From: Aerococcus sp. 1KP-2016
Lineage (GTDB): Bacteria; Bacillota; Bacilli; Lactobacillales; Aerococcaceae
Assembly (NCBI RefSeq): GCF_002252085.1
Contig: NZ_NEEY01000018.1
Coordinates: forward strand, 1-33,576
Reading direction: 5' to 3'
Length of the DNA stretch: 33,576 bases
Shown here: one piece after another, positions 1 through 8,438 of the stretch
Layout: each line of letters opens with the position of its first letter
How positions within the stretch are numbered: position 1 is the stretch's first letter
The notes under the pieces: model-generated
Told to the model about the DNA's origin: nothing
The model's database searches: none
What the model saw: the letters and a program-made list of their open reading frames with translations, nothing else
Program-made: the position numbers and the translations under genes

Positions 1-86
1 TAGAAATCCTTTCAAAAAATGGGGTCTAAGTCCTTATATTTTAGAATAATTGCAGTAATATTGAAAACTACTACTAGGTGATAGAA

Positions 87-688
87 ATGAATGAAATTGG
101 AGCCAGAATTAGACAAGTTAGACGTTCAAAAAATAAAACCCTAAAAGATGTAGCTGCTATATAGGTAAAACAGAAGCCACTACTCAAAGATATGAAGCTG
201 GTGTAGTTAAGCAAATAGACCTCGAAACCATAGCTAAGGTAGCAGAGTTTTTAGATGTCCAACCACAGTACCTTGTGGGATGGACGGATATAGCTAAACG
301 TCCAGCACGGATTGTAAATGTACCTATATTTGGTGAAATTAATTTAGCGCATCAAATCACAGATCAAGCTAATGTAACTGAATTTAAGGAAACAATTAAT
401 ACAAACTTACCTGGGGGGAACCTGTTCTACTTTAAATGTGAAGATGACAGTATGAATCCTATTATACCAAATGGTGCACTAATCCTGTGTGTGGAACAGT
501 TTGATGTTGAAAATGATACTACTGCAGCAGTGTTAATTAATGGGCAAGTAGCATCTAGACGTGTTAAAAAAATTGGTAATGAGGTGTTATTACTACCAGA
601 AAATAATGGTTATGAACCAATAATTTTACGTGAACATAATTCTGTTAAAATCGTTGGGAAAGTTTTAGAAGTTAGCTACAAATTATAA
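87..688 (+). pseudogene. Phage CI-like repressor (HTH_XRE + S24 peptidase), frameshifted
   Basis: A temperate-phage repressor of the LexA/S24 type: an N-terminal helix-turn-helix binds operators and a C-terminal self-cleaving domain is triggered by RecA. The start ATG at 87 follows an AGGTGA box. The first 25 codons read MNEIGARIRQVRRSKNKTLK and on to a TAG at 162-164. From 161 a second frame continues the same HTH (GKTEATTQRYEAGVVKQ) and runs to the stop at 688. Restoring one T near 159-161 would give a continuous protein of about 200 residues, the normal size. The catalytic Ser is visible in CEDDSMNP and a candidate catalytic Lys in ASRRVKK. It lies upstream of the Abi and integrase genes on the same strand, the usual order of a lysogeny module. 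An ATG at 275 could still give the S24 half alone. The family call is confident; a true mutation cannot be told from a sequencing error. Confidence 0.8.
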
Positions 689-756
689 AAAGTCTATCAG
701 TGTTGGAATCTAAACAATTATGGGATAGGACATGCATTTAACTTTAAGTAAAAAGA

Positions 757-785
757 TTGACAAATCGATTTTAAAAAAATAAAAT
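757..785 (+). promoter_or_regulatory. Sigma-A promoter of the small RNA
   Basis: A perfect TTGACA -35 box (757-762) is followed by a 17-base spacer and TAAAAT (780-785, five of six matches to TATAAT). It predicts a start near 791-793, just ahead of the structured RNA. This is one of the strongest promoter matches in the window, and no ORF begins immediately after it. Confidence 0.75.
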
Positions 786-791
786 GGAGAT

Positions 792-859
792 ATTATAGCG
801 CTGTATCCCTACGGGGACCAGTACGGAAACACCTCCATTTTTGATGGAGGTGTTTTTTT
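792..859 (+). ncRNA. Small structured RNA upstream of abi gene (abiF-RNA-like candidate)
   Basis: About 68 nucleotides with their own promoter and terminator. Seen in the sequence: CUGUA (801-805) pairs with UACGG (822-826). Inside that stem, UCCC (806-809) pairs with GGGA (814-817) around a UACG loop (810-813, a UNCG-type tetraloop), leaving CCAG (818-821) bulged. A terminator hairpin at 827-855 closes the transcript with seven Ts. Known: Abi_2/AbiF genes often have a conserved RNA directly upstream (the abiF RNA motif). Such RNAs have been described as antitoxin partners of the HEPN RNase and as related to the ancestry of Cas13 systems. Inference: this RNA is the antitoxin partner of the gene at 860. 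I have not matched it to a covariance model. Confidence 0.65.
827..859 (+). terminator. Intrinsic terminator whose 3' arm carries the abi Shine-Dalgarno
   Basis: AAACACCTCCAT (827-838) pairs with ATGGAGGTGTTT (844-855) around a five-base loop, followed by Ts to 859. It ends the small RNA. The 3' arm contains GGAGG (846-850), nine bases before the ATT at 860. The same stem that terminates the RNA would therefore hide the ribosome binding site in any read-through transcript. Confidence 0.8.
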
Positions 860-1819
860 ATTAAACCATTTAAAACTTTAGATGAACAAATTGCTATCCT
901 ACATAAATGTGGATTAATAATCCATGACTATAAACGAACTAAACAATATTTATTAACCAATAATTACTATAACGTCATAAATGGGTATAGCAAATACTTT
1001 CAGCTAACAAATAGTGATAAATACTTGCAAAATGCACATTTTAATGAAATAAGTAATCTATATTTTTTTGATTCACAAATTAAGTCCGCGTTTTTAGATG
1101 CAATATTAGTAGCAGAAAACCATATTAAATATATAGTTGCTTATAAATTCGCAGAAAAATATTGTAATGAAAAATATAGTTTTTTAAATTCAAATAATTA
1201 CAATCAAAATAATATTTTATTTGTAGGTAGCGTAATATCAAATTTCTCAAAAATTATTCGTGATAATACAAAACCTAATTCGAATGACAATCCTATAAAA
1301 CATTATAAAGATAAGTACGGAGACGTTCCCATCTGGGTAATAATTGAATACCTAGATTTTGGAGGTTTATTATATTTTGTTAGAAATCTAGAAGAATCGT
1401 TAATCAATGATATTTGTCAGGTTCTCTTAAGCTTTCTAAGTCAATTTATCCGTATTTATAATCAATTTACACCTAAAATGCTCATTTCATTTATGGATAA
1501 TATTAGGCAAGTAAGAAATGTTTGCGCACATGATAGTAAATTATTAGACTTTAAAACAAAGCAAAATTTGGTATTTTATAAAGATATACATACTCCAAGT
1601 GGAATAAAAGTCACTGACAAAAGGACATCCGTTTATGATATCTATATTATTTTAAAATGCTTTTTAAGTGAAGTCGAATATAAAAAATTATTTAATACTA
1701 TACTTAAGCGAATTAAATATCTAGATAACAAATTAGACTCTATATCAATCAACGTTATTTTAAACTCTCTGGGTTTCCCTGAAGACTGGCATTTAAGTAT
1801 GGTTTCTCAGAAACAATAA
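860..1819 (+). CDS. Abi_2 / AbiF-family HEPN protein (abortive infection), probable AUU start
   Basis: Abortive-infection protein of the Abi_2 (AbiD/AbiF) family, a HEPN-fold ribonuclease expected to act on RNA during phage infection. The frame is open from just after a TGA at 842-844. It begins with the family's N-terminal signature KPFKTLDEQI, then LLTNNYYNVINGYSKYF and PIWVIIEYLDFGGL. The HEPN active-site motif R-x4-H is RNVCAH at residues 219-224. No ATG, GTG or TTG precedes the conserved N-terminus; the next is TTG at 1025, which would remove 55 conserved residues. ATT at 860 lies nine bases after GGAGG, where the family's Met would be, giving 319 residues, a normal length. It is either a rare AUU start or a mutated ATG. 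The gene is markedly AT-rich and follows the small RNA immediately. The family is confident; the start is inferred. Confidence 0.82.
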   Translation: MKPFKTLDEQIAILHKCGLIIHDYKRTKQYLLTNNYYNVINGYSKYFQLTNSDKYLQNAHFNEISNLYFFDSQIKSAFLDAILVAENHIKYIVAYKFAEKYCNEKYSFLNSNNYNQNNILFVGSVISNFSKIIRDNTKPNSNDNPIKHYKDKYGDVPIWVIIEYLDFGGLLYFVRNLEESLINDICQVLLSFLSQFIRIYNQFTPKMLISFMDNIRQVRNVCAHDSKLLDFKTKQNLVFYKDIHTPSGIKVTDKRTSVYDIYIILKCFLSEVEYKKLFNTILKRIKYLDNKLDSISINVILNSLGFPEDWHLSMVSQKQ

Positions 1820-1820
1820 A

Positions 1821-2333
1821 CACCTACCGTATGCCTGCAAGCAATTGACTGGTATTCAAATTTGCTAATTATTAGCACTACCTGCAGAAAACTTTGATTA
1901 TACAAATCGTATCCTAAAAATTAATAAGTCTTACCAGAGAATACGTGGTAAAAATATTATTAGTCGCCCTAAAACTGATTCATCAATAAGAGATATTACG
2001 ATACCAGATTTTTTATTCAATATGCTTGATGATTATTTAAACGTACTCTATGATTACAAACCTCATGAAAGAATTTTACCTCAAATTAAAAAGTACACAT
2101 TAGCTAAGCAACTAACAATAATATCGAAACACACTGAGATACCTAAAATACGGATCAATGACTTAAGACATAGTCACGCAAGTTTATTAATAAAAGAAGG
2201 TGTACAAGCCAAGGTTATCCAAAAGCGTTTAGGCCATAATGATATACAAACAACACTAAATACTTATAGTCATTTATGGGAAGGTGCAGATGATGAAGTA
2301 TCTGACCTGCTAAATAATTTAAGTCCAAAATAA
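1821..2333 (+). pseudogene. Phage tyrosine integrase, 5'-truncated and inactivated
   Basis: C-terminal catalytic part of a phage-type tyrosine recombinase. The readable frame begins right after the abi stop. It gives QLTGIQIC, a TAA at 1866-1868, then LLALPAENFDYTNRILKINK and a continuous tail to 2333. Compared with the usual TGMRIGELLAL, box I has its catalytic Arg replaced by Gln (codon 1857-1859) and Glu replaced by a stop. Box II reads NDLRHSHASLL, where family members commonly have HDxRHSHAS, so that His is Asn. The tail keeps LGHNDIQTTLNTYSHL with the nucleophilic Tyr. The N-terminal SAM-like domain is absent. An internal ATG at 2022 gives 103 residues but not an enzyme. It points toward and ends about 65 bases from the guaA 3' end, so it probably marks the element's attachment site there. 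Confidence 0.8.
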
Positions 2334-2350
2334 GCCCAATAACAAAAACA

Positions 2351-2393
2351 AGACCTCACAAACACTGTTAAACCAATGTTTATGAGGTCTTTT
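2351..2393. terminator. Bidirectional terminator between integrase remnant and guaA
   Basis: AGACCTCA-c-AAACA (2351-2364) pairs with TGTTT-a-TGAGGTCT (2377-2390), with one mismatch. It is followed by TTTT on the plus strand and preceded by AAAACA, giving a T-rich tract on the minus strand. It serves the convergent integrase remnant and guaA. Confidence 0.7.
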
Positions 2394-2395
2394 AG

Positions 2396-2415
2396 TTTTA
2401 TTCCCACTCAATTGT
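2396..2415. other. Candidate attachment site at the guaA 3' end
   Basis: The last guaA codons, read on the minus strand, are CAATTGAGTGGGAATAA. The 3' end of guaA with the GAGTGGGA core is an established target of tyrosine-recombinase islands in many bacteria. A degenerate phage integrase ends right beside it. The partner att copy would lie beyond position 1 and is not in the window, so the assignment rests on context. Confidence 0.4.
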
Positions 2416-3957
2416 TGCAGGTGGCTTACTCGTAATATCTAAGACTACGCGGTTGATGTGGCTACATTCATTTACGATACGTTTAGAAATAATATCTAAC
2501 ACGTCGTATGGGATGCGTGCCCATTCAGATGTCATACCATCAATAGATGTTACTGCACGGATACCAATGGTGTAATCATAAGTACGTTCATCACCCATAA
2601 CCCCTACAGATTTGAAACCAGGTAATACAGTGAAGTATTGCCAAATGTCGCCTTCTAAACCATTCTTAGCGATTTCTTCACGTAAGATGGCATCAGATTC
2701 ACGCACGATTTCAAGTTTTTCAGGTGTCACTTCACCGATAATACGGATAGCTAAACCAGGTCCTGGGAATGGTTGACGCCATACGATTTCATGTGGCATA
2801 CCCAATTCAGTACCTACTGCACGTACTTCGTCTTTAAATAAAGTATTTAAAGGCTCAATTAGTGAGAAGGACATGTCTTCAGGTAGTCCGCCAACATTAT
2901 GGTGTGATTTAATTGTTTGTGCTGTTTCTGTACCTGATTCAATAACGTCAGTGTATAAAGTGCCTTGAGCTAAATAATCAACATCTTTGATTTTTTGTGC
3001 TTCATCATCGAATACATAAACAAATTCGTTACCAATGATTTTACGTTTTTTCTCTGGATCAGAAACACCAGCTAATTTGTCAAGGAAGCGGTCTTGAGCG
3101 TCCACTTTGATGATGTTTAAACCAAATTTGCCACCTAATGTGTCCATGACTTGTTCTGCTTCATTCTTACGTAAAAGTCCGTGATCAACGAAGATACAAG
3201 TTAATTGATCCCCGATAGCTTTTTGTAATAATACACCTACAACAGATGAGTCCACCCCACCTGAAAGGCCTAATAATACTTTGCCGTCACCAACTAATTG
3301 GCGGATTTCTTTGATTTTAATATCGATGAAGTCAGCCATTGTCCATGAACCGCTTGCGCCACAAATATCAAATACAAAGTTACGTAACATGTCAGTTCCA
3401 TGTACAGAAGCACGTACTTCTGGATGGAATTGAAAGCCATAGAAACGTTTTTCTGGATTTTCAAATGCTGCAACTGGGCTATTTTCGCCGTGAGCTGTTA
3501 CTTGGAAACCTTCAGGGATTTCTTCAATACGATCAGAATGGCTCATTAGTACCATTTCTTCTTTTTCTAAACCAGCAAAAATAGCTGATTCTGTCTTATC
3601 GATGATTAATGCTTGTTGACCATATTCACGTTTATCTGAACGGGCAACAACACCTCCATTTTTGAAGGTCATCAATTGCATACCATAGCAAATACCTAGA
3701 ACAGGAATGCCTAATTCAAATACTGCGTCATCAATAGAGAATGCGCCGTCTGCATATACAGACATAGGTCCACCTGACAAGATGATTCCTTTAACGTTAC
3801 CTTTAGCCATGATTTCTTCTGCAGTTAATCTATGAGATAACAGTTCTGAATACACGCCTAGTTCACGAATACGTCTTGTAATCAATTGGTTATATTGACT
3901 ACCGTAATCAAGTACAATGATTTTTTCGATATCTTGCATTGATTGTTGGACACTCAT
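2398..3957 (-). CDS. guaA: GMP synthase (glutamine-hydrolysing)
   Basis: Amidates XMP to GMP in purine nucleotide synthesis, cytoplasmic. The 519 residues are full length. The class I glutamine amidotransferase domain comes first, with the nucleophile Cys90 in GICYGMQ and the FQFHPE triad. The ATP pyrophosphatase domain follows with the PP-loop GLSGGVDSS near 230, and the C-terminal dimerisation domain ends in the usual KPPATIEWE. The start ATG follows AAGGAAGTGA. It is transcribed divergently from the mevalonate operon. A TAGAAT box with an upstream TG (3989-3994, minus strand) could be its -10. The gene is intact, so integration of the neighbouring element at its 3' end has preserved the reading frame. 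Confidence 0.97.
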   Translation of the reverse strand: MSVQQSMQDIEKIIVLDYGSQYNQLITRRIRELGVYSELLSHRLTAEEIMAKGNVKGIILSGGPMSVYADGAFSIDDAVFELGIPVLGICYGMQLMTFKNGGVVARSDKREYGQQALIIDKTESAIFAGLEKEEMVLMSHSDRIEEIPEGFQVTAHGENSPVAAFENPEKRFYGFQFHPEVRASVHGTDMLRNFVFDICGASGSWTMADFIDIKIKEIRQLVGDGKVLLGLSGGVDSSVVGVLLQKAIGDQLTCIFVDHGLLRKNEAEQVMDTLGGKFGLNIIKVDAQDRFLDKLAGVSDPEKKRKIIGNEFVYVFDDEAQKIKDVDYLAQGTLYTDVIESGTETAQTIKSHHNVGGLPEDMSFSLIEPLNTLFKDEVRAVGTELGMPHEIVWRQPFPGPGLAIRIIGEVTPEKLEIVRESDAILREEIAKNGLEGDIWQYFTVLPGFKSVGVMGDERTYDYTIGIRAVTSIDGMTSEWARIPYDVLDIISKRIVNECSHINRVVLDITSKPPATIEWE

Positions 3958-4130
3958 GTTTTCACTTCCTTTTTCGAATTTCTAATCTATTCTAACAAAG
4001 AATATTTGTGATTACTAGCTTTTTTCGCAAAAATAAAAAATATTGTTCGGATTTTAATGATGCACTCTTAATAATTTGCTAAATTTGTCCATAAATCACA
4101 ATCCAGGCTGATTCCAGACAATTTATTGTT

Positions 4131-4136
4131 TATAAT
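4131..4136 (+). promoter_or_regulatory. -10 box of the mevalonate operon
   Basis: A perfect TATAAT stands 25 bases before the mvaK1 ATG, with TG two bases upstream. No good -35 is seen at 17 bases. The box argues against the TTG at 4126 as a translation start. Confidence 0.5.
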
Positions 4137-4161
4137 AGTATGGAATAGGAGTGACGTTTTA

Positions 4162-5142
4162 ATGAAGAAAGCGACTGGCACTGCCCACGGGAAAATAATT
4201 ATTATTGGGGAACATGCTGTTGTGCATGGTTACCCTTCAGTAGCGCTACCCTTTCGAGCGGTAGAAATGACGGTTACCGTTCAACAAACGAATGGTAATG
4301 CTTATTTAGAAAGTGATCTTTATGAAGGGCCACTGCATCAGGCACCCAATGACCTGCAAAATTTGCTTGCCGTATACGACCAACTGCGTGCGGACTTAAT
4401 GCAACAAGATCAAAGTCACTGGCGGATTAACATCCATTCATCCATTCCAGCTGAACGTGGTATGGGCTCATCTGCGGCTATGGCCACAGCTTTAGTGCGA
4501 GCTTTCTACAACTATTATGACTTGCTTTTAGCGGATGAATTGTTATTAAAATATGTCGATTTATCTGAAAAAATCAGCCACGGTAATCCTTCAGGCATAG
4601 ATGCCCGTGTTGCTGGTTTAGGTTTACCCTTGATTTATCAAAAAAACAAACCGATTGAACCAAGCCTCTTCGCCACACCTTATTGGCTTGTAGTTGCAGA
4701 TACTGGCATCCATGGCAACACAAAAGACGCTGTATCTTATATTGGTAATGCTTTAAATTCGCCCTTCATCACCCGTCGTCAAGCAGTATCAGGTGCTTTA
4801 GAAAGACTTGGGCAAGCTGCTGAACAGTTAATCAAATTACTGGGACAAGGCGATACTTTTCTAGCATCAGAAGCAGGATTTCAAGGGATTTGTGACACTT
4901 TCAAAGGTGCCCATAAGGAGTTGCGGGCTTTGCAGGTATCTAGTCCAGAATTAGAAGCTGGGGTAGCTTATGCAGAAACACACGGTTCAGGTGCGGCTAA
5001 ACTCACTGGCGGTGGACGCGGTGGTTGTTACTTCGCGATTTGTCAAAACCAAACAGCTGCAGAGCGATTGGCGCATGAATTGCAACAAGAAAATTTAGCG
5101 GTAGCAACCTGGGTTGTACCATTTCGTAGCGAAAGTATGTAA
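4162..5142 (+). CDS. mvaK1: Mevalonate kinase
   Basis: Phosphorylates mevalonate to 5-phosphomevalonate, the first kinase step of the lower mevalonate pathway. It is a GHMP-superfamily kinase of 326 residues from the ATG at 4162, which follows AGGAG. An in-frame TTG at 4126 is rejected because it overlaps the promoter. Motifs: GKIIIIGEHAVVHG at residues 10-23, the GHMP phosphate loop ERGMGSSAA at 98-106, and KLTGGGRGGC near the C-terminus. It is the first gene of mvaK1-mvaD-mvaK2-fni, the order typical of lactic acid bacteria and staphylococci, and is separated from mvaD by 75 bases. Confidence 0.94.
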   Translation: MKKATGTAHGKIIIIGEHAVVHGYPSVALPFRAVEMTVTVQQTNGNAYLESDLYEGPLHQAPNDLQNLLAVYDQLRADLMQQDQSHWRINIHSSIPAERGMGSSAAMATALVRAFYNYYDLLLADELLLKYVDLSEKISHGNPSGIDARVAGLGLPLIYQKNKPIEPSLFATPYWLVVADTGIHGNTKDAVSYIGNALNSPFITRRQAVSGALERLGQAAEQLIKLLGQGDTFLASEAGFQGICDTFKGAHKELRALQVSSPELEAGVAYAETHGSGAAKLTGGGRGGCYFAICQNQTAAERLAHELQQENLAVATWVVPFRSESM

Positions 5143-5179
5143 TTTGGCTTGTCAGTAAGCGAAAATACGCGAAATCAGT

Positions 5180-5185
5180 TATAAT
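5180..5185 (+). promoter_or_regulatory. Possible internal -10 box before mvaD
   Basis: TATAAT lies 33 bases before the mvaD start, in the only sizeable gap of the operon. A TTGTCA at 5149-5154 is 25 bases upstream, too far for a normal -35. This is a weak candidate for a second promoter. Confidence 0.25.
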
Positions 5186-5217
5186 ACTTGTAAGAATATT
5201 TTTAAGGGAGAGTCACG

Positions 5218-6207
5218 ATGACAGAATTTCAAGGCGCCTATCGTGCGCACACAAATATAGCCTTAATCAAATATTGGGGAAAAGCGGATGCCGATCTATT
5301 CATTCCAACAACATCAAGTTTATCACTGACTTTAAATGCCCTATATACCGATACACGGGTAACATTTTCTAGTGATTTCGAGACGGATAGTTTCGTCTTA
5401 AATGGCGAAGAGAAAGCAGCTGATGATGTAGCCAAAATTTCTAGATTTTTGGACCTATTTCGTAAGGAAGCATCAATAGATTTAAAAGCACGCGTTGAAA
5501 GCATTAACTATGTACCAACCGCTGCCGGTTTAGCTTCATCATCTTCGGCCTTTTCTGCATTAGCGGCAGCTTGTCGCCAAGCCTTGCAATTGGACCATAT
5601 TACAGACCAAGAATTATCAACTTTTGCGCGTCAAGGCTCAGGTTCTGCAACTCGCTCAATTTTTGGTGGATTTGTCGAATGGCAAAAAGGTACGAAGAGT
5701 GAAAATTCTATGGCTGTCAAAATTGACGATGCCACTTGGGATATAGGTATGGTGATCATGACCATCAATACGAAAGAAAAACGTGTTTCATCAAGGAAAG
5801 GGATGGCCCATACATTGAAGACTTCGCACTTCTATCCTGAATGGGTTCGCCAAAATAAAATTGATTTGGCACGAATTAAAGAAGCGATAGAAGCACAAAA
5901 CATTACATTGTTGGGCGAAATCGCAGAAGCAAATGCAATGCGCATGCATGCGACTACAATGGCAGCTGATCCGTCATTTACTTATTTTGAACCGGCAACA
6001 ATTAAAGCTATTCAAGCTGTCCAAGATTTGCGGGCATCGGGAGTGCCTGCTTACTATACAATTGATGCGGGACCAAACGTGAAAGTACTTTGCCGTGCAA
6101 GCCAAATGAATCAAGTAGAAGCATTCTTAGCCAATCAATTTGAAGCAATGGAATTTATCAAGACAACGCCTGGACCGGGTATTCAGCAGTTAGACAGATG
6201 GGAGTGA
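5218..6207 (+). CDS. mvaD: Diphosphomevalonate decarboxylase
   Basis: ATP-dependent decarboxylation of diphosphomevalonate to isopentenyl diphosphate. At 329 residues it is full length. The start ATG at 5218 follows AAGGGAGAG. Motifs: NIALIKYWGK at residues 13-22, the substrate and ATP-binding Ser-rich loop AAGLASSSSAFSALAAA at about 102-118, and IDAGPNVKVL near the C-terminus with the catalytic Asp. In the pathway it acts after the product of the next gene, mvaK2, which starts four bases after its stop. The mvaK2 ribosome site lies in its last codons. Confidence 0.96.
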   Translation: MTEFQGAYRAHTNIALIKYWGKADADLFIPTTSSLSLTLNALYTDTRVTFSSDFETDSFVLNGEEKAADDVAKISRFLDLFRKEASIDLKARVESINYVPTAAGLASSSSAFSALAAACRQALQLDHITDQELSTFARQGSGSATRSIFGGFVEWQKGTKSENSMAVKIDDATWDIGMVIMTINTKEKRVSSRKGMAHTLKTSHFYPEWVRQNKIDLARIKEAIEAQNITLLGEIAEANAMRMHATTMAADPSFTYFEPATIKAIQAVQDLRASGVPAYYTIDAGPNVKVLCRASQMNQVEAFLANQFEAMEFIKTTPGPGIQQLDRWE

Positions 6208-6211
6208 TCGT

Positions 6212-7381
6212 ATGGCACAAGCGCAAAGTGAAATAAATAATCATAGCGACAATACGGTAACCGTATCTGTCCCTGGTAAATTGTTCTTAGCGGGAGAGTA
6301 TGCAGTTGTCCATTCGGGTCAAGCGGCCATTATTACAACGGTGGATGCTTTTTTACATTTATCATTAACAGTTGTCGATGATAACGTTGGCTATGTGACG
6401 ACGAATCAAGCGGATCATGCGATTGCTTGGCATTATGATCGCGATGGACGTGTGGTGAGTGACGACCCTGCAGCGCAAGAATTTCCTCTGTTATGGCAAG
6501 CTATTCAGACGGTGAATTTGTTTGCGATTGAGCTTGGGATTTTTTCTGCCAGCAATCCGCCTTTATTTACTATTGAAATTAAGTCGGAACTAGATGCGGC
6601 TGATGGTACCAAGTATGGTTTAGGTTCTTCTGGTGCGGTTTCAGTTGCCCTTGTTTCGGCTTTAATGACGCAATATGATTTATTTAAAGATTTAACTGAA
6701 TCACAACGTATCTATCAAGTGTACAAATTAGTAGCCATTACCCAACATCATTTAGGCATGATGGGTTCTTTAGGCGACGTTGCAGCTTCAGCCCATACAG
6801 GCATAATTTATTATCAAAATTTCGACCGCGAGTGGTTTGACGCCCAACCCAAAGAATCTGGTGCTGATATTGTATCTTTGCTAGAAAATATCTGGCCTGA
6901 TTTAATGATTGAACCCTTACCAATTGATCCAGATTGGACGCTTTCTGTGGTTTGGACTAAGGAAAAGGCATCCACTGAAGAATTATTGAAATTAATTCCT
7001 GAACATGTGCCGGAAACAGAACATGCAGAAATCTTGAAAACCTTTAAGCAATACGCCAAACGTCAAGTTTTAATGGCCAAAGCTGCTATTCAAATGAATG
7101 ACTGGAGGCTATTTAAATCGGCAATTAGCGATAATTATGACACTATTTTGCACTATACACGTGCATTAGATAAACCATATTTAACAAAGAGCTTCAAGAA
7201 AGCCATTAGTTTAGTTACCCAAGACCATTCCGTAGCCAAAATATCTGGTGCGGGTGCAGGCGACTGCGCCTACGCTATTTCAAACAGCCGAGCAGCAGCC
7301 GACCAAGTGCAAGCCATTTGGCGCAACAATGCCCTTGTCGTCCTGCCCTTCGCATTCTGGCAACGAACACATAAGGAGTAA
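6212..7381 (+). CDS. mvaK2: Phosphomevalonate kinase
   Basis: Converts 5-phosphomevalonate to 5-diphosphomevalonate. It is a GHMP kinase of 389 residues. The nucleotide-binding start SVPGKLFLAGEYAVV is at about 19-33, the phosphate loop KYGLGSSGAVSVAL at 134-147, and the C-terminal GHMP motif ISGAGAGDCAYAI near 345. The start ATG follows GGGAG located in the last codons of mvaD. In turn its own final codons contain the AAGGAG that serves fni, so translation of the three genes is probably coupled. Confidence 0.95.
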   Translation: MAQAQSEINNHSDNTVTVSVPGKLFLAGEYAVVHSGQAAIITTVDAFLHLSLTVVDDNVGYVTTNQADHAIAWHYDRDGRVVSDDPAAQEFPLLWQAIQTVNLFAIELGIFSASNPPLFTIEIKSELDAADGTKYGLGSSGAVSVALVSALMTQYDLFKDLTESQRIYQVYKLVAITQHHLGMMGSLGDVAASAHTGIIYYQNFDREWFDAQPKESGADIVSLLENIWPDLMIEPLPIDPDWTLSVVWTKEKASTEELLKLIPEHVPETEHAEILKTFKQYAKRQVLMAKAAIQMNDWRLFKSAISDNYDTILHYTRALDKPYLTKSFKKAISLVTQDHSVAKISGAGAGDCAYAISNSRAAADQVQAIWRNNALVVLPFAFWQRTHKE

Positions 7382-7385
7382 TCAT

Positions 7386-8438
7386 ATGAACCGTAAAGAT
7401 GCCCATGTGCATAACGCAATCATGCAGTATGGTGAAAAGGAGACCGATTTCGAATCCATTCACTTTGTGCACCAGTCGTTATCTCATCAAGAATTCAATA
7501 GCATTGACCTATCAACTACTATTTTCGACCGCAAATTTGATCGTCCCTTTTACATCAATGCCATGTCTGGTGGTTCTGCTTGGACTAAGAAAATTAATGC
7601 CATGTTAGCAGAAGTAGCGCGTGAAACTCAGCTACCCATGGCACCTGGTTCCGTATCTGCGGCTTTGAAGGATCCAAGTGTTGCTGATTCATTTACCATT
7701 ATTCGCGACGTGAATCCAAATGGTTTTATAATGGCCAATCTTGGGGCTGACAAAACATTAGAAGATGCCAAACGTGCAGTTGATTTACTCGAAGCAGATG
7801 CATTTCAAATTCATTTAAATACCCCACAAGAGATTGTCATGCCTGAAGGTGATCGTGATTTTCGTAAATTAGAAGATAACATCGTCTCCATTGTCGAAGG
7901 TTTGGATATTCCAGTTATGGTCAAGGAGACTGGTTTTGGTATGTCTTATCAAACCATGCATCACCTCCAATCGCTAGGTGTGCGCACCATTGACGTTTCG
8001 GGTACTGGTGGAACCAACTTTGCTGAGATTGAAAATGCTCGTCGTGAACACAAAGATTTTGCCTATATGACCGATTGGGGCCAATCAACCGCTATTTCTT
8101 TATTAGAAGCGCAACCATTGATGAACCAAACAACTATTTTGGCATCCGGTGGTGTGAAAACGCCCATGAACATCCTTAAATCATTAGCGCTTGGTGCGTC
8201 TGCTGTTGGTATGTCTGTACAATTCTTACACGGCGTACTCACTGAAGGTGTACCTGCTACCATCAAAATGGTCGAAGAATATGATGAACAATTGCGCTTA
8301 TTGATGATGGTATTAGATTGCCAAAATATTGACGATTTATTAAACACAGATCTGATTATTTCAGGAAAACCCGCCGAATGGTCACGGCTACGTCGCATTA
8401 ATATTGAATACTTCGCATCACGCAGCCAAAGCAAATAA
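7386..8438 (+). CDS. fni: Type 2 isopentenyl-diphosphate delta-isomerase (FMN/NADPH)
   Basis: Interconverts IPP and DMAPP, completing the mevalonate branch. The start is ATG 7386, seven bases after AAGGAG, giving 350 residues. An in-frame upstream codon at 7248 lies within mvaK2 and would add 46 non-homologous residues. Motifs: NRKDAHVHNA at the N-terminus, FYINAMSGGS (FMN-linked TIM barrel), VKETGFGMS, and the phosphate-binding VSGTGGTNFAEIEN. The C-terminal region carries ASGGVKTPMNILKSLALGA. It is the last gene of the operon, and a strong hairpin about 180 bases downstream probably ends the transcript. Confidence 0.95.
   Translation: MNRKDAHVHNAIMQYGEKETDFESIHFVHQSLSHQEFNSIDLSTTIFDRKFDRPFYINAMSGGSAWTKKINAMLAEVARETQLPMAPGSVSAALKDPSVADSFTIIRDVNPNGFIMANLGADKTLEDAKRAVDLLEADAFQIHLNTPQEIVMPEGDRDFRKLEDNIVSIVEGLDIPVMVKETGFGMSYQTMHHLQSLGVRTIDVSGTGGTNFAEIENARREHKDFAYMTDWGQSTAISLLEAQPLMNQTTILASGGVKTPMNILKSLALGASAVGMSVQFLHGVLTEGVPATIKMVEEYDEQLRLLMMVLDCQNIDDLLNTDLIISGKPAEWSRLRRINIEYFASRSQSK

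Noticed and set aside
1025-1027. TTG at 1025 as the start of the Abi gene
   Set aside because: It has no Shine-Dalgarno and would delete 55 residues of conserved Abi_2 sequence, whereas ATT at 860 has GGAGG at correct spacing.
4126-4128. TTG at 4126 as the start of mvaK1
   Set aside because: It overlaps the TATAAT promoter; the ATG at 4162 has a ribosome site and matches the family N-terminus.
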